Part shown: piece after piece, positions 21,602-30,790 of the stretch
Layout: each line of letters opens with the position of its first letter
Numbering within the stretch: the first letter of the stretch is position 1
NCBI RefSeq assembly: GCF_014852005.1
Contig: NZ_JACVAU010000002.1
Coordinates: 124,001 to 188,000, forward strand
Length of the DNA: 64,000 bases
From: Pseudoxanthomonas sp. PXM03
Lineage (GTDB): Bacteria; Pseudomonadota; Gammaproteobacteria; Xanthomonadales; Xanthomonadaceae
Direction of reading: 5' to 3'
Translations under genes and position numbers: made by a program
The notes under the pieces: model-generated
The model's database searches: none
What the model was told of the DNA's origin: nothing
Seen by the model: the letters and a program-made list of their open reading frames with translations, nothing else

Positions 21602-22003
21602 TCAGCGACTCCCGGAGCGAAGGTATCCCTGCTCTTCCAGCAGCGCGATCGTCCTGTCCCGGTCGTACCCCTCCAGCTTGTAGCCCGCCGTCACGATGAC
21701 AGGGACGCGCTTCGCATCGAGCCGGTGCAACTCCTGGCGATGCACCATCGATGTGTCGGCAGGCCGCTCCACGTAGTCCACCCCCAGCTCCCGCAGCAAT
21801 CGGCGAGTCTTTTCGCAGCCGCCACAGGCTTGCAGGGAATAGAACGCGACCTGGTCAGGGCGCACGAGATAGAGGTCGTAGTCGCCACGCGTGACCACGA
21901 GATCATTCGATTTCGCAAGTTTGTGGGCGCTGTAGACGCGCCCCGCACCCAGTCCCACCAGAAGGGCCGCCGCGACCACCGCGAGTGGAAGCATTTTTTT
22001 CAT
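21602..22003 (-). CDS. membrane-anchored glutaredoxin/thioredoxin-like protein with CGGC motif
   Basis: About 133 residues starting MKKMLPLAVVAAALLVGLGAG, a signal anchor or uncleaved signal peptide, so the rest faces the periplasm. The redox motif is CGGC in FYSLQACGGCEKTRRLLREL, followed by LGVDYVERPADTS and the cis-proline segment KRVPVIVTAGYKLEGYD, as in glutaredoxin folds; the C-terminal half (DRTIALLEEQGYL) completes the domain. GGAGGTG lies nine bases before the ATG. It directly follows the secreted Cys-rich peptide gene, which suggests that the peptide may be its substrate. The exact family was not recognised. Confidence 0.75.
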   Translation of the reverse strand: MKKMLPLAVVAAALLVGLGAGRVYSAHKLAKSNDLVVTRGDYDLYLVRPDQVAFYSLQACGGCEKTRRLLRELGVDYVERPADTSMVHRQELHRLDAKRVPVIVTAGYKLEGYDRDRTIALLEEQGYLRSGSR

Positions 22004-22021
22004 TTTCACATGCACCTCCGT

Positions 22022-22047
22022 ACGCCGCGGGGCCATCCCCGCGGCGT
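22022..22047. other. strong stem-loop between the Cys-rich peptide and redoxin genes
   Basis: ACGCCGCGGGG and its exact complement flank a CCAT loop: an 11-base perfect stem. It lies after the peptide stop and two bases before the redoxin ribosome site. No T-run follows, so it is not a classic terminator; it could stabilise the upstream mRNA end or limit redoxin translation. The core GGGGCCATCCCCGCG resembles the REP-like arm at 5738. Confidence 0.6.
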
Positions 22048-22059
22048 GTCGCTGCCGGA

Positions 22060-22281
22060 TCAGGGGACTTCGCAGTTACCGCAGGTGATGAATCGACATG
22101 TGTTCAGGCTGGTCCGACACTGGGCGGGCGTGTATTGCCCGCCCTGCATGCAGATCCTGTAGGACTGATCGCATGCCAGCCAGCATTCGGTACACGGATC
22201 GTCTGCTTTCGACGTGAATGAGAACCCGAGCACCAATGCGGCCGCGCATGCAGACGAAAGCAGGAACGTCTTGATAGACAT
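22060..22281 (-). CDS. small secreted cysteine-rich peptide, unknown function
   Basis: A 73-residue protein with an AAGGAG ribosome site. Residues 1-26 (MSIKTFLLSSACAAALVLGF...SKA) form a typical Sec signal peptide with an AxA-like SKA cleavage end. The mature part of about 47 residues holds eight cysteines (in DPC, TEC, LAC, RIC, AQC, NTC, ITC and GNC), enough for four disulfides or metal binding. It has an aromatic and polar composition and no recognised domain. It precedes the CGGC redoxin gene and follows no known gene on its strand; the 283 bases upstream (22282-22564) show nothing else. Confidence 0.75.
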   Translation of the reverse strand: MSIKTFLLSSACAAALVLGFSFTSKADDPCTECWLACDQSYRICMQGGQYTPAQCRTSLNTCRFITCGNCEVP

Positions 22282-22564
22282 GACTATCTCCTTGTGAAGG
22301 GTGCGCTGACGAGTCAGCAGTGCATGTGTACTCCTGCCCCTCACCCGCGAATGCGCGCAGGCGCACATTTCACAGGCGCCACGTGGCACCCGCACGCTGT
22401 CGCGATCGGTTCATCCATTTACATACAGGCGTTTACGCATCGGGAAGGAGCAGTGACGCGAAAGACGCACGCACGGGAACAGACAATCCGCGAGATACAC
22501 GACCCGATGCTTCGCCGACACCCGAATGGGTGTCGCCTGCCGCCAGGGTCATCGGAACCCGGGA

Positions 22565-24145
22565 TTACTTCCTGCAACTCTCCAGCGTCAATTCCTGCCC
22601 CGGTCGCACGGCATACGCCGGCGCCTTCAGGCTGTTCGCGCGCGCCAGCTTTTTCAGATCGCACTGGAAGCGCTGCGAGATCCTGCCCAGCGTATCGCCC
22701 TTGGCGACGCGGTACTCGCGCGCCTGCTCTTTCTTGGGTTCCGCCGGCTTGGGTTCACCGGTGGCGACCGTGGTCGGTACGCCCGCCACCGGCGTCACGT
22801 CGCCCACCGCAACACTGCCTGTCAGTCGCGTGCGCCGGATCGCGGCGGCGGGATCCGCATTGACCAGCGTGCGGGCCAGTTCGGCGCGCGGGCCGCTGAC
22901 GCAATGGCGATTGTAGAGGCCGACGATGCGTGTATTGGCCTTCAAGGTGGTGCCGGCCGGGATCCAGCTTTCCGGCTGGTAGCGCGGATTGAGGTTGCGC
23001 AGCGTGCGCATGTAACCCTCGCGCGTGCCGCCATTGCCCAGGCAGATGGTCAGTTCGTAGATGGATGCGTCGCGCGCCAGCTTGAGCGGTGCCGGCTGCG
23101 CGTTGACCCTCGGGAACTCGAGGCCATACTGGCGCGGGTGCAGGAACAGCCACGCCGCCGCGATCACCATCGGCACGTAGTCGCGCGTCTCGCCGGGGAA
23201 CTGGCTGTAGACCACGTCGTCCCAGAAACCCAGGCCGCTGTTCTCGCGATAGACGCGGGCCGCCCGGCCTTCACCGCCGTTGTAGGCCGCGAGCGCCAGT
23301 TCGATGTTGTTGTTGAGGCCGCGCATGCGCTCGTTCATGTATTCCGCACTGGCCTGGCCGGACGCATACGGGTCGTAGCGCGTATCGAAGCCGCTCGCAT
23401 CGCGGCCGAGTCCGAAGCGAGCACCGGTGTGGAACATGAACTGCATCGGGCCCGCCGCGCCCGCGCGCGAAGTCGAATGCACGCGGCCGTTCGACTCCTT
23501 GGCCATGATGCCGAACAGCAAGGCCTCCGGCAGACCACTACGCTCCCACGCGGGATACAGGTCCGAACGCATGTTCTGGTAGTTCTCGTAGCTGTCGATC
23601 AACGCCGGGCGCATGTCGGTCAGCCAACGGCGGATGCCGGCCTGGACCGCCGGGTTGTACTCCACCATGCGATCGAACGCGTGCCGCTGATCGTTGAGCA
23701 ACGCCGTGGTGCGGGCCGTCTCCGGCACCGGCGTGCCCGCCGGAATGGCGTGGTCGGTACCGTCGTCCAGCGCATCGATCGCATCGCCCTCGCTCGCATC
23801 ATCTTCACCCTGTGCATCGGCGTTGCCCTTGAGCAGGCGCTTGTACGTTGCCAGCAAGGTGGGCACCTGGCAGCCGCGCTGCTTGATGCAGGCATCCAGC
23901 ACGTCTTCCATGTCCTCCAGCGCCGCATCGCTCTCGCTGGCGCCACGCGGATCGCTGTTGGCGACCAGCACCAGGCCATCGCGGTAACGCTTTTCCGCGG
24001 CCGCCATGCGTTGTTCAAGCGCGTCGGCGGCAGCGCGGTCACGCGCGGACACCCGTTGGGCCAGTGACACAGGCGAGACCAGCAGCAGGGAAAGGGCGGC
24101 CGCAATGGGCCAATAGCGCAGACAGGAAGGAACCGCAAACGACAT
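22565..24145 (-). CDS. membrane-bound lytic murein transglycosylase, MltD-like, with LysM domain
   Basis: A 526-residue exported protein with an N-terminal signal sequence. A charged region to about residue 170 precedes the SLT family 1 lysozyme-like domain: catalytic glutamate in FGIMAKESNGRV, then AAGPMQFMFHTGARFGL, a conserved RYDPYAS segment, and AAYNGGEGRAARVY. A C-terminal LysM domain (YRVAKGDTLGRISQRFQCDLKKLARANSL) binds peptidoglycan glycan. It cleaves the MurNAc-GlcNAc bond forming 1,6-anhydro ends. E. coli MltD has a lipobox; none is clear here. It is divergent from the DUF853 gene. Confidence 0.92.
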   Translation of the reverse strand: MSFAVPSCLRYWPIAAALSLLLVSPVSLAQRVSARDRAAADALEQRMAAAEKRYRDGLVLVANSDPRGASESDAALEDMEDVLDACIKQRGCQVPTLLATYKRLLKGNADAQGEDDASEGDAIDALDDGTDHAIPAGTPVPETARTTALLNDQRHAFDRMVEYNPAVQAGIRRWLTDMRPALIDSYENYQNMRSDLYPAWERSGLPEALLFGIMAKESNGRVHSTSRAGAAGPMQFMFHTGARFGLGRDASGFDTRYDPYASGQASAEYMNERMRGLNNNIELALAAYNGGEGRAARVYRENSGLGFWDDVVYSQFPGETRDYVPMVIAAAWLFLHPRQYGLEFPRVNAQPAPLKLARDASIYELTICLGNGGTREGYMRTLRNLNPRYQPESWIPAGTTLKANTRIVGLYNRHCVSGPRAELARTLVNADPAAAIRRTRLTGSVAVGDVTPVAGVPTTVATGEPKPAEPKKEQAREYRVAKGDTLGRISQRFQCDLKKLARANSLKAPAYAVRPGQELTLESCRK

Positions 24146-24280
24146 CAGGTGAGCATCCAGAGTGTGAGTCGGGAGGGTAGCCCCCGCCGTGCGCCCCGGG
24201 CAAGGTCGTAGGTCATGGAACGTTTCCCCGGATGCCGCATCCAGCCGCTAGAATCCGGGCATCATCACGCGAGGTTGAAC

Positions 24281-25783
24281 ATGGATCCCATCCTGCTGGG
24301 CAAGGGCGTCACGGACGACATTCCGGTCACGCTGCAACCGAAGTTCGGCAACCGGCACGGTCTGGTGGCCGGCGCGACAGGCACGGGCAAGACGGTCACG
24401 CTGATGACGCTGGCCGAAGGCTTCTCGCGCATGGGTGTACCCGTGTTCATGGCCGACGTGAAGGGCGATGTGGCCGGTCTGGCCGCTGCCGGCGACGGCA
24501 GCGAGCGCGTCATGCAGCGCGCGAAGGACATCGGCATCGCCGATTACACCCCCGGTGCAAACCCGGTCATTTTCTGGGACCTGTACGGCAAGCTGGGCCA
24601 CCCTGTCCGCACCACGGTCAGCGAGATGGGTCCCACGCTGCTCTCGCGCATCCTGGAACTGAACGACACCCAGAGCGGCGTGCTGGACATCGTGTTCAAA
24701 CTGGCCGACGACCGCGGCCTGTTGCTGCTCGACCTGGAAGACCTGCGTGCGCTGCTGGGCCTGGTTGCCGCCGAGCGCAAGGACATCTCCACCAGTTACG
24801 GCCTGGTCAGCACGCAGTCGGTGGGCGCGATCCAGCGCGCCCTGCTGCGTCTGGAACAGGAAGGCGGCGAGATGTTCTTCGGCGAGCCGGCGCTGGAACT
24901 GGCCGACCTGATGCGCACGAACACCGACGGCCGCGGCGTGATCGGCATCCTGGCCGCGGACCAGCTGATCATGAAGCCGCGGCTGTATTCCAGCTTCCTG
25001 CTGTGGCTGCTGTCGGAGCTGTTCGAGACGCTGCCGGAAGTCGGCGACCTGGACAAGCCCAAGCTGGTGTTCGTCTTCGATGAGGCACATCTGCTGTTCG
25101 ACGATGCTCCCGCCGCCCTGCAGCAGCGCATCGAACAGGTCGTACGCCTGATCCGCTCGAAGGGCGTGGGCGTGTACTTCTGCTCGCAGTTTCCCGACGA
25201 CGTGCCGGACAACATCCTGGGCCAGCTGGGCAACCGCGTGCAGCATGCATTGCGTGCCTTCACCCCGCGCGACCAGAAGGCGGTCAAGACGGCGGCGGAA
25301 ACATTCGTGCCGAACCCGAAGCTGGACGTGGCCCAGGCCATCTCCAAGCTGGGCACCGGCGAAGCGCTGGTGTCCACGCTGCAGGACAAGGGTATTCCGT
25401 CTCCGGTGCAGCAGACGATGGTGTCGCCACCCCGCTGCCGCATGGGGGCGATCAACGAGAGCGAGCGGCAGCAGGTGCGCAACGGCAGTCCGGTGGGCGG
25501 CAAGTACGACACCGCCATCGATCGCGAATCCGCCGCCGAGATGCTGGCCAAGCGTGCGGAATCGGCGATGGAAACCGCGAATGCGCCCGCCGCGAAGACC
25601 GAGCAGGACGATCCGGATGCCGGCGGTTTCGGCCAGACGGTGAAGGATGCGGTGTTCGGCACCAAGCGCCGCCAGGGGATGATCGAGACGATGGCCAAGC
25701 AGACCACCCGCACCATCGGCACCAAGCTGGGCAACCAGATCGTGCGCGGCATCCTGGGCAGCATCTTCGGCGGGCGCCGCTGA
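24281..25783 (+). CDS. DUF853 family HerA-type ATPase (YjgR-like)
   Basis: A 500-residue protein starting MDPILLGKGVTDDIPVTL. The Walker A motif is AGATGTGKTVTLMTLAEGF (about residues 28-46), the Walker B is KLVFVFDEAHLLFDDAP (about 265-280) and YFCSQFPDDVPDNILGQL matches the sensor/arginine-finger part of the HerA/FtsK superfamily. E. coli YjgR is the named relative; the biological role is not established. The C-terminal 70 residues are variable and basic, with repeated KR and TRT. Downstream genes follow within five bases. Confidence 0.92.
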   Translation: MDPILLGKGVTDDIPVTLQPKFGNRHGLVAGATGTGKTVTLMTLAEGFSRMGVPVFMADVKGDVAGLAAAGDGSERVMQRAKDIGIADYTPGANPVIFWDLYGKLGHPVRTTVSEMGPTLLSRILELNDTQSGVLDIVFKLADDRGLLLLDLEDLRALLGLVAAERKDISTSYGLVSTQSVGAIQRALLRLEQEGGEMFFGEPALELADLMRTNTDGRGVIGILAADQLIMKPRLYSSFLLWLLSELFETLPEVGDLDKPKLVFVFDEAHLLFDDAPAALQQRIEQVVRLIRSKGVGVYFCSQFPDDVPDNILGQLGNRVQHALRAFTPRDQKAVKTAAETFVPNPKLDVAQAISKLGTGEALVSTLQDKGIPSPVQQTMVSPPRCRMGAINESERQQVRNGSPVGGKYDTAIDRESAAEMLAKRAESAMETANAPAAKTEQDDPDAGGFGQTVKDAVFGTKRRQGMIETMAKQTTRTIGTKLGNQIVRGILGSIFGGRR

Positions 25784-25787
25784 TCGC

Positions 25788-26192
25788 ATGCGCATGAAGT
25801 GGCTTTTCGCCCTGCCAGGCATCGCCATGTCGCTGGCGGCTTCGGCCGCCAACCCCACACCCGCGACCTTCGCCGGTCCGTTCTTCGGCAGCCTGCCGTC
25901 CACCGGCTGCGTGACGCAGAACGTGCTGCTGGACCTGCGCGCCGACGGGCGCTACACCCTTCAGGCGCATTGCCAGGACGACCTGCAGGCTGCGCCGACA
26001 CATGCCGGCCGCTGGTCGGTGACCTGGAACGGCACCTGCGTGCAGCTCACGCCGGACGATGATCAGCCGACGCAGGAATTCGCCATCCATGACGACGACC
26101 TGCTGGCACTGACCGCAGGCAGCTGCATCGAACCGGTCGACGATCCGCGCGGACGCACGCTGCGGCGCGCGGACACCGCCGGGGATCGCTGA
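25788..26192 (+). CDS. NlpE-like periplasmic protein
   Basis: A 134-residue protein with a signal peptide (cleavage after about SAASAA). The mature region resembles the N-terminal NlpE domain: [41 protein letters not shown]. coli NlpE is a lipoprotein that senses surface contact and copper through the Cpx pathway and has the motif GTLPCADC; here only the cysteine of TGC aligns and no lipobox is seen, so this is a soluble variant. Three further cysteines could form two disulfides. It is packed between DUF853 and greB genes, so co-transcription is likely. Confidence 0.7.
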   Translation: MRMKWLFALPGIAMSLAASAANPTPATFAGPFFGSLPSTGCVTQNVLLDLRADGRYTLQAHCQDDLQAAPTHAGRWSVTWNGTCVQLTPDDDQPTQEFAIHDDDLLALTAGSCIEPVDDPRGRTLRRADTAGDR

Positions 26193-26193
26193 C

Positions 26194-26697
26194 GTGTCGC
26201 GCTGGCGCCCGCCGGGCGAGAAAAGCACCGCCCTGATCACTCGCGAAGGCCACGACCGCCTGAAAGCGGAACTGGACGATCTGTGGCGCATCAGGCGCCC
26301 TGAGGTGGTGAAGGCGCTCGCCGCCGCCGCCGCCGAGGGCGACCGCTCGGAGAATGCGGAGTACACGTACCGGAAGAAGCAGCTCGGCGAGATCGACCGT
26401 CGCGTGCGCTACCTGAGCAAGCGGCTGGAAGCGCTGCGCGTGGTCGACACCGCACCCAGCGATCCGGAAGCCGTGTTTTTCGGCGCCACCATCGAGCTGG
26501 AGAACCTCGCCAGCGGTGAAGTCTCGCGCTACCGCATCGTCGGACCCGACGAGACCGACGCGACCCTCGGCTGGATCAGCATCGACTCGCCGCTGGCACG
26601 CGCACTGCTGAAGAAGCGTGTCGATGACGAGTTCGCCGTGGAGCTACCCGCCGGCATCACCCACTTCGTGCTGGTGGATGTCAGCTACGTGGGCTGA
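26194..26697 (+). CDS. greB: transcription elongation factor GreB
   Basis: A 167-residue protein with a GTG start one base after the previous stop. The N-terminal coiled coil ([42 protein letters not shown]) carries the acidic tip residues and the family signature; the C-terminal FKBP-like domain (about 85-165) ends in [11 protein letters not shown]. GreB binds the RNA polymerase secondary channel and restores backtracked complexes by stimulating RNA cleavage. The [18 protein letters not shown] helix and overall length favour GreB over GreA. Confidence 0.93.
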   Translation: MSRWRPPGEKSTALITREGHDRLKAELDDLWRIRRPEVVKALAAAAAEGDRSENAEYTYRKKQLGEIDRRVRYLSKRLEALRVVDTAPSDPEAVFFGATIELENLASGEVSRYRIVGPDETDATLGWISIDSPLARALLKKRVDDEFAVELPAGITHFVLVDVSYVG

Positions 26698-26700
26698 TCC

Positions 26701-27528
26701 TCACAGCGGTCGCGGATAGACGCGACCATTCCGCAACGGCCGGAAGTAGTCGCCCTGCGCATAGAACGTTTCACTCTGTCCCGAGTGCCACCCCGGGATA
26801 CCGGCCAACGGCAGGGGCCGCAGCTCCGCCGGAGTGACGAGGATCGCACCGGCTGAAATCGCATCGGCCACGCGCGCGACACCGTCGACCGGATCGCCCA
26901 GCACCACCAGGCACTTGCCGACCAGCAGGCGCCCCGGGACCAGCATCTGCTCCATCAGCGCATGCCCCACCACGGCAGCCACCACGATGTCGCCGCTGCG
27001 CCAGCGCCCGGCATTCGCATGGAACAGCGACGCCCAGTCGTGTCGGTCCCACAGATCGAGCAGCGCCGCTTCGCGCACCTGCACGATGACGCCGGCTTCA
27101 TCGAACTGGGTCAGCGCCTGCTGGGCAGGACTGCGCTCACGTGTCCCCATTCGTGCGATATGTCGGCACTGCTGCTGGTTGAGGGCGTGCTTGAGGGCCC
27201 GGTGACGCATCCAGACCATGGCATTGAACAGGTCGTGCCAGTTCTCGGCGCGCGTGGCGATGCGTCCCTGTGCGATGCGTGCTTCGTAGTGCAGCCCGTC
27301 GGCGAGCAAGGCCGCGTCCTGCATCACGAAGCGATGCCCCGACGGCGGCATTCGCGCATTGAGGGCTTCGATATCCGGCCATCGCGTGGCCGTCATCAGG
27401 TCCAGGTGCTCGCCATACCCGCCAAACAAGGGATGCCGGAAACACGTGGCATCCACCTGCTCACGCAAGGGTGCGACAAAACGACGCCGGCCATTGCCCG
27501 CGTGTGCTCCTGTCGCTGGCGCGGTCAC
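26701..27528 (-). CDS. DUF3025 domain protein
   Basis: A 275-residue protein with a GTG start overlapping the rimO stop. The conserved part has [23 protein letters not shown] and, later, [14 protein letters not shown] and [16 protein letters not shown]-type segments characteristic of DUF3025. No signal peptide, membrane segment or catalytic motif is visible and no function is known to me. It is coupled to rimO and convergent with greB. Confidence 0.85.
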   Translation of the reverse strand: MTAPATGAHAGNGRRRFVAPLREQVDATCFRHPLFGGYGEHLDLMTATRWPDIEALNARMPPSGHRFVMQDAALLADGLHYEARIAQGRIATRAENWHDLFNAMVWMRHRALKHALNQQQCRHIARMGTRERSPAQQALTQFDEAGVIVQVREAALLDLWDRHDWASLFHANAGRWRSGDIVVAAVVGHALMEQMLVPGRLLVGKCLVVLGDPVDGVARVADAISAGAILVTPAELRPLPLAGIPGWHSGQSETFYAQGDYFRPLRNGRVYPRPL

Positions 27529-28886
27529 AGCACTTTGAGATCGAGCGGCGTGCCCGCCGTTCCGGCGATGGCATCACCGATCAGGTCGTGTTCGTCGCTC
27601 TCGGTGATCTCGACGTCGACGAACTGGCCGACGCGCAAACCCAGCTCGCCGCCATTCTGGATGTGCACCAGGCCGTCGATCTCCGGCGCATCGGCCTTCG
27701 AGCGCGCCACGGCGATATCGTCCTCGATCAGGTCCACCAGGCACTGCTGCACGGTGCCGATCTTGGCTTCAAGACGCGCGGCGGAGATCTCCGCCTGCTT
27801 CTGCATGAAGCGCGCCAGGCGCTCCTGCTTGATTTCTTCCGGAACCGGATCCGGCAGCAGGTTCGCGGCGGCGCCTTCGACCGGCGAATAGGCGAATGCG
27901 CCGACGCGGTCCAATTGCGCTTCGTCGAGGAACTGCAGCAGTTCCTCGAATTCCTGGTCCGTCTCGCCCGGGAAACCGACGATGAAGGTGGAGCGCAGGG
28001 TGATGTCGGGGCAGATGGAACGCCAGCGCTTCACCCGCTCCAGTGTCTTGTCGACGGCGCCGGGGCGCTTCATCAGCTTGAGGATGCGCGGGCTGGCATG
28101 CTGGAACGGGATGTCCAGGTACGGCAGCACCTTGCCTTCGGCCATCAGCGGGACAACGTCGTCCACGTGCGGATAGGGATAGACGTAGTGCAGGCGTACC
28201 CAGGCATCGAGTTCGCCCAGTCCTTCGCACAGTGCCTTCATGCGCGTCTGGTACGCCTTGCCGCGCCATTCGCGCTCGGCGTACTTCACGTCCACGCCAT
28301 AGGCCGACGTGTCCTGCGACACCACCAGCAGTTCCTTCACGCCGCCTCGCACCAGGCGCTCGGCTTCGCGCAGCACGTCGTCGACGGGACGCGACACCAG
28401 GTCGCCGCGCATCGACGGGATGATGCAGAAACTGCAGCGGTGGTTGCAGCCTTCGGAGATCTTCAGGTAGGCGTAGTGCCGCGGCGTCAGCTTGATGCCG
28501 TAGTCCGGCACCAGGTCGACAAAGGGGTCGTGCTTGGGCGGCAGCGCCGCATGCAGTGCTTCCATGACGCTCTGGTAGTCCTGCGGGCCGCTGATCGCCA
28601 GCACATCGGGGTACTGCTCGCGGATCTGCTCCGGGCGCTTGCCCAGGCAGCCGGTGACGATGACTTTGCCGTTCTGGTTCATCGCCTCGCCGATGGCGTC
28701 AAGCGATTCGGCCACGGCGGAGTCGATGAAGCCGCAGGTGTTGACCACCACCACGTCGGCTGCGTCATAGGTCGGCACGATGTCGTATCCCTCCACACGA
28801 AGCTGGGTGAGGATGCGTTCGGAGTCGACCAGGGCCTTCGGGCAGCCGAGGCTGACGAAGCCCACCTTGGGGTTCTGCAGGGACAT
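27525..28886 (-). CDS. rimO: ribosomal protein uS12 (S12) methylthiotransferase RimO
   Basis: A 453-residue radical SAM enzyme. Three cysteines of the N-terminal UPF0004 domain (about residues 15, 51 and 80: LGCPK, NTCGF, TGCLG) bind one 4Fe-4S cluster; the radical SAM motif CNHRCSFC (147, 151, 154) binds the second. A C-terminal TRAM domain spans about 375-445. It methylthiolates Asp89 of S12; the sequence [14 protein letters not shown]-type segment separates it from MiaB. The start at 28886 is preferred over an upstream in-frame start. Confidence 0.97.
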   Translation of the reverse strand: MSLQNPKVGFVSLGCPKALVDSERILTQLRVEGYDIVPTYDAADVVVVNTCGFIDSAVAESLDAIGEAMNQNGKVIVTGCLGKRPEQIREQYPDVLAISGPQDYQSVMEALHAALPPKHDPFVDLVPDYGIKLTPRHYAYLKISEGCNHRCSFCIIPSMRGDLVSRPVDDVLREAERLVRGGVKELLVVSQDTSAYGVDVKYAEREWRGKAYQTRMKALCEGLGELDAWVRLHYVYPYPHVDDVVPLMAEGKVLPYLDIPFQHASPRILKLMKRPGAVDKTLERVKRWRSICPDITLRSTFIVGFPGETDQEFEELLQFLDEAQLDRVGAFAYSPVEGAAANLLPDPVPEEIKQERLARFMQKQAEISAARLEAKIGTVQQCLVDLIEDDIAVARSKADAPEIDGLVHIQNGGELGLRVGQFVDVEITESDEHDLIGDAIAGTAGTPLDLKVL

Positions 28887-29031
28887 GGGGAGTACGGCGG
28901 CGGCATGTACGGGGCGCGGATTATAGCCTCCGGCCACGGGCGGCCAGGGCTGGAGCGTTCAGCCAGCCCCGGCACACAGCCCTGCCGCGCGCGCCCTACA
29001 CTGTCCCGTTCCTCACGAGCGGAGCGCATGC

Positions 29032-29691
29032 ATGGGCTACTGGACCCATTTCGATTCCCCGCATGGCCGCATCCATGCCTGGCGGGCCGATCCTCAGGGA
29101 ACACCGCGCGGCGCGCTGGTCGTGGTGCAGGAGATCTTCGGCGTCAATCCGCATATCCGCACTGTGGCCGAAGGATTTGCGCGCGACGGCTATGTCGCAC
29201 TGGCACCGGCCTACTTCGACCCGGTCGAGCACGGCGTGGAACTGGACTACGATGCCGACGGCATCGCGCGTGGCAAGGTCCTGATCGGTGCATTGGGCCT
29301 GGAGCGCGCATCCGACATCACACGCGCCGCGGCCGATGCGCTGGCGGGCCAGGGCAGGATCGGCAGCGTGGGCTATTGCTGGGGCGGTACGGTCGCGCTG
29401 CTCGCCGCGCTGCGGCTGGGCCTGCCGTCGGTCAGCTACTACGGCGCGCGCAACCTGCCGTTCCTGGGCGAGACGCCCCGCGCAGCGGTAATGTTCCATT
29501 TCGGCGAACAAGATGCCTCCATCCCACCGGACATGGTGCAGGCGCATCGCGACGCCCTTCCGCAGATGGCTGTGCATACCTACCCTGCCGGACACGGGTT
29601 CAACTGCGACCTGCGCGCCGACTATGATCCCGCTAGTGCCCAGAGGGCGCGCCAGCGAACGCTAGATTTCTTCAGGACCCACCTTTCATGA
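29032..29691 (+). CDS. dienelactone hydrolase family protein
   Basis: A 219-residue alpha/beta hydrolase. The catalytic triad of the family is visible: Cys116 in GSVGYCWGGTVAL, Asp161 in FGEQDASIPP and His188 in PAGHGFNC, with Glu34 of VVQEIFGVN. Typical members hydrolyse carboxymethylenebutenolide; the broad family also includes unknown esterases, and no aromatic-degradation genes accompany it. It starts a plus-strand run that overlaps the HIT gene and leads into the 5-oxoproline genes. Confidence 0.88.
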   Translation: MGYWTHFDSPHGRIHAWRADPQGTPRGALVVVQEIFGVNPHIRTVAEGFARDGYVALAPAYFDPVEHGVELDYDADGIARGKVLIGALGLERASDITRAAADALAGQGRIGSVGYCWGGTVALLAALRLGLPSVSYYGARNLPFLGETPRAAVMFHFGEQDASIPPDMVQAHRDALPQMAVHTYPAGHGFNCDLRADYDPASAQRARQRTLDFFRTHLS

Positions 29692-30095
29692 GCGACTTCG
29701 TCCTCGACCCGCGATTGGCCGCCGACAGTGTTTTCATCGCCGACGGCCCGATGTCGCAAGTCCGGCTGATGGACGACACGCGTTTCCCCTGGCTGGTGCT
29801 GGTGCCGCGCGTCGCAGACGTCACCGAATGGCTGGAACTGGACGGCGGCCAGCAACGCCTGCTGCTGGCGGAGATCAACCAAGCCGGCAACCTGATCCGT
29901 GCTCAGGATGGCGTGCAGAAACTCAACATCGGTGCGCTCGGCAACATCGTGCGGCAACTGCACGTCCACCTGGTCGGGCGGCATGAGGGCGATGCGGCAT
30001 GGCCGGGGCCGGTGTGGGGTAGCGGCGCGGCGGTCCGGTACGCCCCCGGGGCGTTGGCTGACGAGGTCGCCCGCTGGCAGCAACGGCTGCGATGA
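29688..30095 (+). CDS. HIT domain protein
   Basis: A 135-residue histidine-triad-like protein. The motif QLHVHLVGRHEGDAAWPGPVWG keeps the first two triad histidines; the third is replaced by valine, as is common in this bacterial branch. The FPWLVLVPRV segment is the usual nucleotide-proximal strand. HIT proteins are nucleotide hydrolases or transferases; the substrate is not known. It overlaps both neighbours by four bases. Confidence 0.85.
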   Translation: MSDFVLDPRLAADSVFIADGPMSQVRLMDDTRFPWLVLVPRVADVTEWLELDGGQQRLLLAEINQAGNLIRAQDGVQKLNIGALGNIVRQLHVHLVGRHEGDAAWPGPVWGSGAAVRYAPGALADEVARWQQRLR

Positions 30096-30790
30096 GCGGC
30101 CCCCTGATCGAACTGCTGGGTGACGATGCGCTGCTGCTTCGCTTCGGCGATGGCATCGACGGCGCCACCAACCAGCGCGTGCATGCGCTGGCCCTTCACC
30201 TGCGCCGCCTGGCACCCGCATGGCTGCGCGACCTGGTGCCGGCCTACGCCAGCCTCGGCGTGTTTTTCGACAGCGCGTACATGCCGGGCGAGGATCCCCG
30301 TGAGGTGATCGCGCAGGCGGTGGCCGGGTGGTCGGATCCGCCGTCGCCCCTCGAGAATGCGATGCCTACGCTGCACGAAATCCCGGTGTGCTACGGCGCC
30401 GGTTTCGGCGAGGACCTCGCGGTGGCCGCACGTGAACTCGGGCTGGCAGAAGCCGAGCTGATCGCGCGCCACAGCGCACCGCGCTATCGCGTCGCAATGA
30501 TCGGCTTCGCGCCGGGATTCCCCTACCTGCTGGGACTGGATCCCGCGCTCGCGCTGCCGCGACTGGCGACGCCGCGCGCACGCGTACCCGCCGGTTCCGT
30601 GGCCGTGGGCGGCGCGCAGACCGGCATCTATCCGCATGCGAGCCCCGGTGGCTGGCGCCTGCTCGGACGCACGCCGCTGGTGCTGTTCGATGCGCGGCGC
30701 GATGCGCCCTCGTTGCTGCTGCCGGGTGATGAGGTCCGCTTCGTGCCGATCGATGCGCAAGCCTTCGCCGCGCTGGCGGGTGCCGCATGA
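30092..30790 (+). CDS. pxpB: 5-oxoprolinase subunit PxpB (KipI family)
   Basis: A 232-residue protein of the allophanate hydrolase subunit 1 (KipI) family. Conserved parts are YASLGVFFD near the N-terminus, EIPVCYGAGFGEDL, MIGFAPGFPYLLGLD, the RVPAGSVAVGGAQTGIYP signature and GGWRLLGRTPLVLFD. With PxpA and PxpC it forms the ATP-dependent prokaryotic 5-oxoprolinase that opens pyroglutamate to glutamate. It overlaps pxpC. Confidence 0.93.
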   Translation: MSGPLIELLGDDALLLRFGDGIDGATNQRVHALALHLRRLAPAWLRDLVPAYASLGVFFDSAYMPGEDPREVIAQAVAGWSDPPSPLENAMPTLHEIPVCYGAGFGEDLAVAARELGLAEAELIARHSAPRYRVAMIGFAPGFPYLLGLDPALALPRLATPRARVPAGSVAVGGAQTGIYPHASPGGWRLLGRTPLVLFDARRDAPSLLLPGDEVRFVPIDAQAFAALAGAA

